In this document: one piece after another, positions 13,034-13,099 of the stretch
Layout of the letters: each line of letters starts with the position of its first letter
Numbering within the stretch: the stretch's first letter is position 1
NCBI GenBank assembly: GCA_030691805.1
Contig: JAUYDP010000259.1
Span: forward strand, 1 to 13,099
Length of the DNA: 13,099 bases
Direction of reading: 5' to 3'
From: Dehalococcoidia bacterium
Lineage (GTDB): Bacteria; Chloroflexota; Dehalococcoidia; JAUYDP01
Translations under genes and position numbers: made by a program
The notes under the pieces: generated by a model
What the model saw: the letters and a program-made list of their open reading frames with translations, nothing else
Told to the model about the DNA's origin: nothing
The model's database searches: none

Positions 13034-13099
13034 ATGGCCCCAGAACGGAAGCGGCTGGCGATCCTATGGGCTGTTGTCGGCGCGGTAACCGCGCTGGTC
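13034..13099 (+). CDS. N-terminus of a probable membrane or exported protein (3' end outside window)
   Basis: Only 22 codons are inside the window. The predicted start is MAPERKRLAILWAVVGAVTALV: a short basic head (ERKR) followed by an uninterrupted hydrophobic run, which reads as a signal peptide or first membrane helix. GGGAGG at 13018-13023 lies 10 bases before the ATG, and a good promoter lies upstream. The family cannot be identified from this fragment. Confidence 0.55.
   Translation, partial: MAPERKRLAILWAVVGAVTALV

Overview
The window looks like a chromosomal segment of a moderately GC-rich, non-pathogenic-looking bacterium. A small basic membrane protein of the Bacillus Sbp type between ftsQ and ftsA, a type II-like MurB end, an ACT-fused malic enzyme, an archaeal-type ATP-dependent DNA ligase and many dispersed palindromic or heptameric repeats together suggest Chloroflexota or a nearby Terrabacteria lineage. 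That assignment is inference. The organism makes peptidoglycan (murB, ddl) and divides with FtsZ.

Left part, 1-5264, all on the + strand: the end of a division and cell wall (dcw) cluster, in the order murB (3' end only), ddl, ftsQ, sbp, ftsA, ftsZ. MurB and Ddl make precursors, FtsQ and Sbp are membrane proteins of the divisome region, FtsA tethers FtsZ to the membrane, and FtsZ forms the ring. murB-ddl and ddl-ftsQ overlap, so they are surely co-transcribed. The ftsQ-sbp, sbp-ftsA and ftsA-ftsZ junctions carry unusual structures: a duplicated ftsQ tail, G-rich hairpin repeats, and a GTG-started 11-codon ORF running over the ftsZ start.

Middle part, 5265-9357: a repeat-bearing spacer, then a DNA methyltransferase on the - strand, convergent with ftsZ and without a visible restriction partner. 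Its reading frame holds an in-frame heptanucleotide repeat array, and its start region is duplicated. After a 434-base spacer with a strong intrinsic terminator comes an archaeal-type ATP-dependent DNA ligase on the + strand.

Right part, 9358-13099: a second heptanucleotide array leads directly into an ACT-domain malic enzyme. Then come a small retropepsin-like aspartic protease, a 549-base gene-poor stretch with what looks like the decayed end of an insertion sequence, a vapBC-type toxin-antitoxin operon (- strand), and the first 22 codons of a probable membrane or exported protein (+ strand) behind a good promoter.

I found no tRNA, rRNA or CRISPR array. The most notable signals are the heptamer arrays (one coding, one forming a 5' leader), the ftsZ upstream ORF, and the mutually exclusive RNA pairings near 7293-7385. 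No clearly new multi-gene system is evident.
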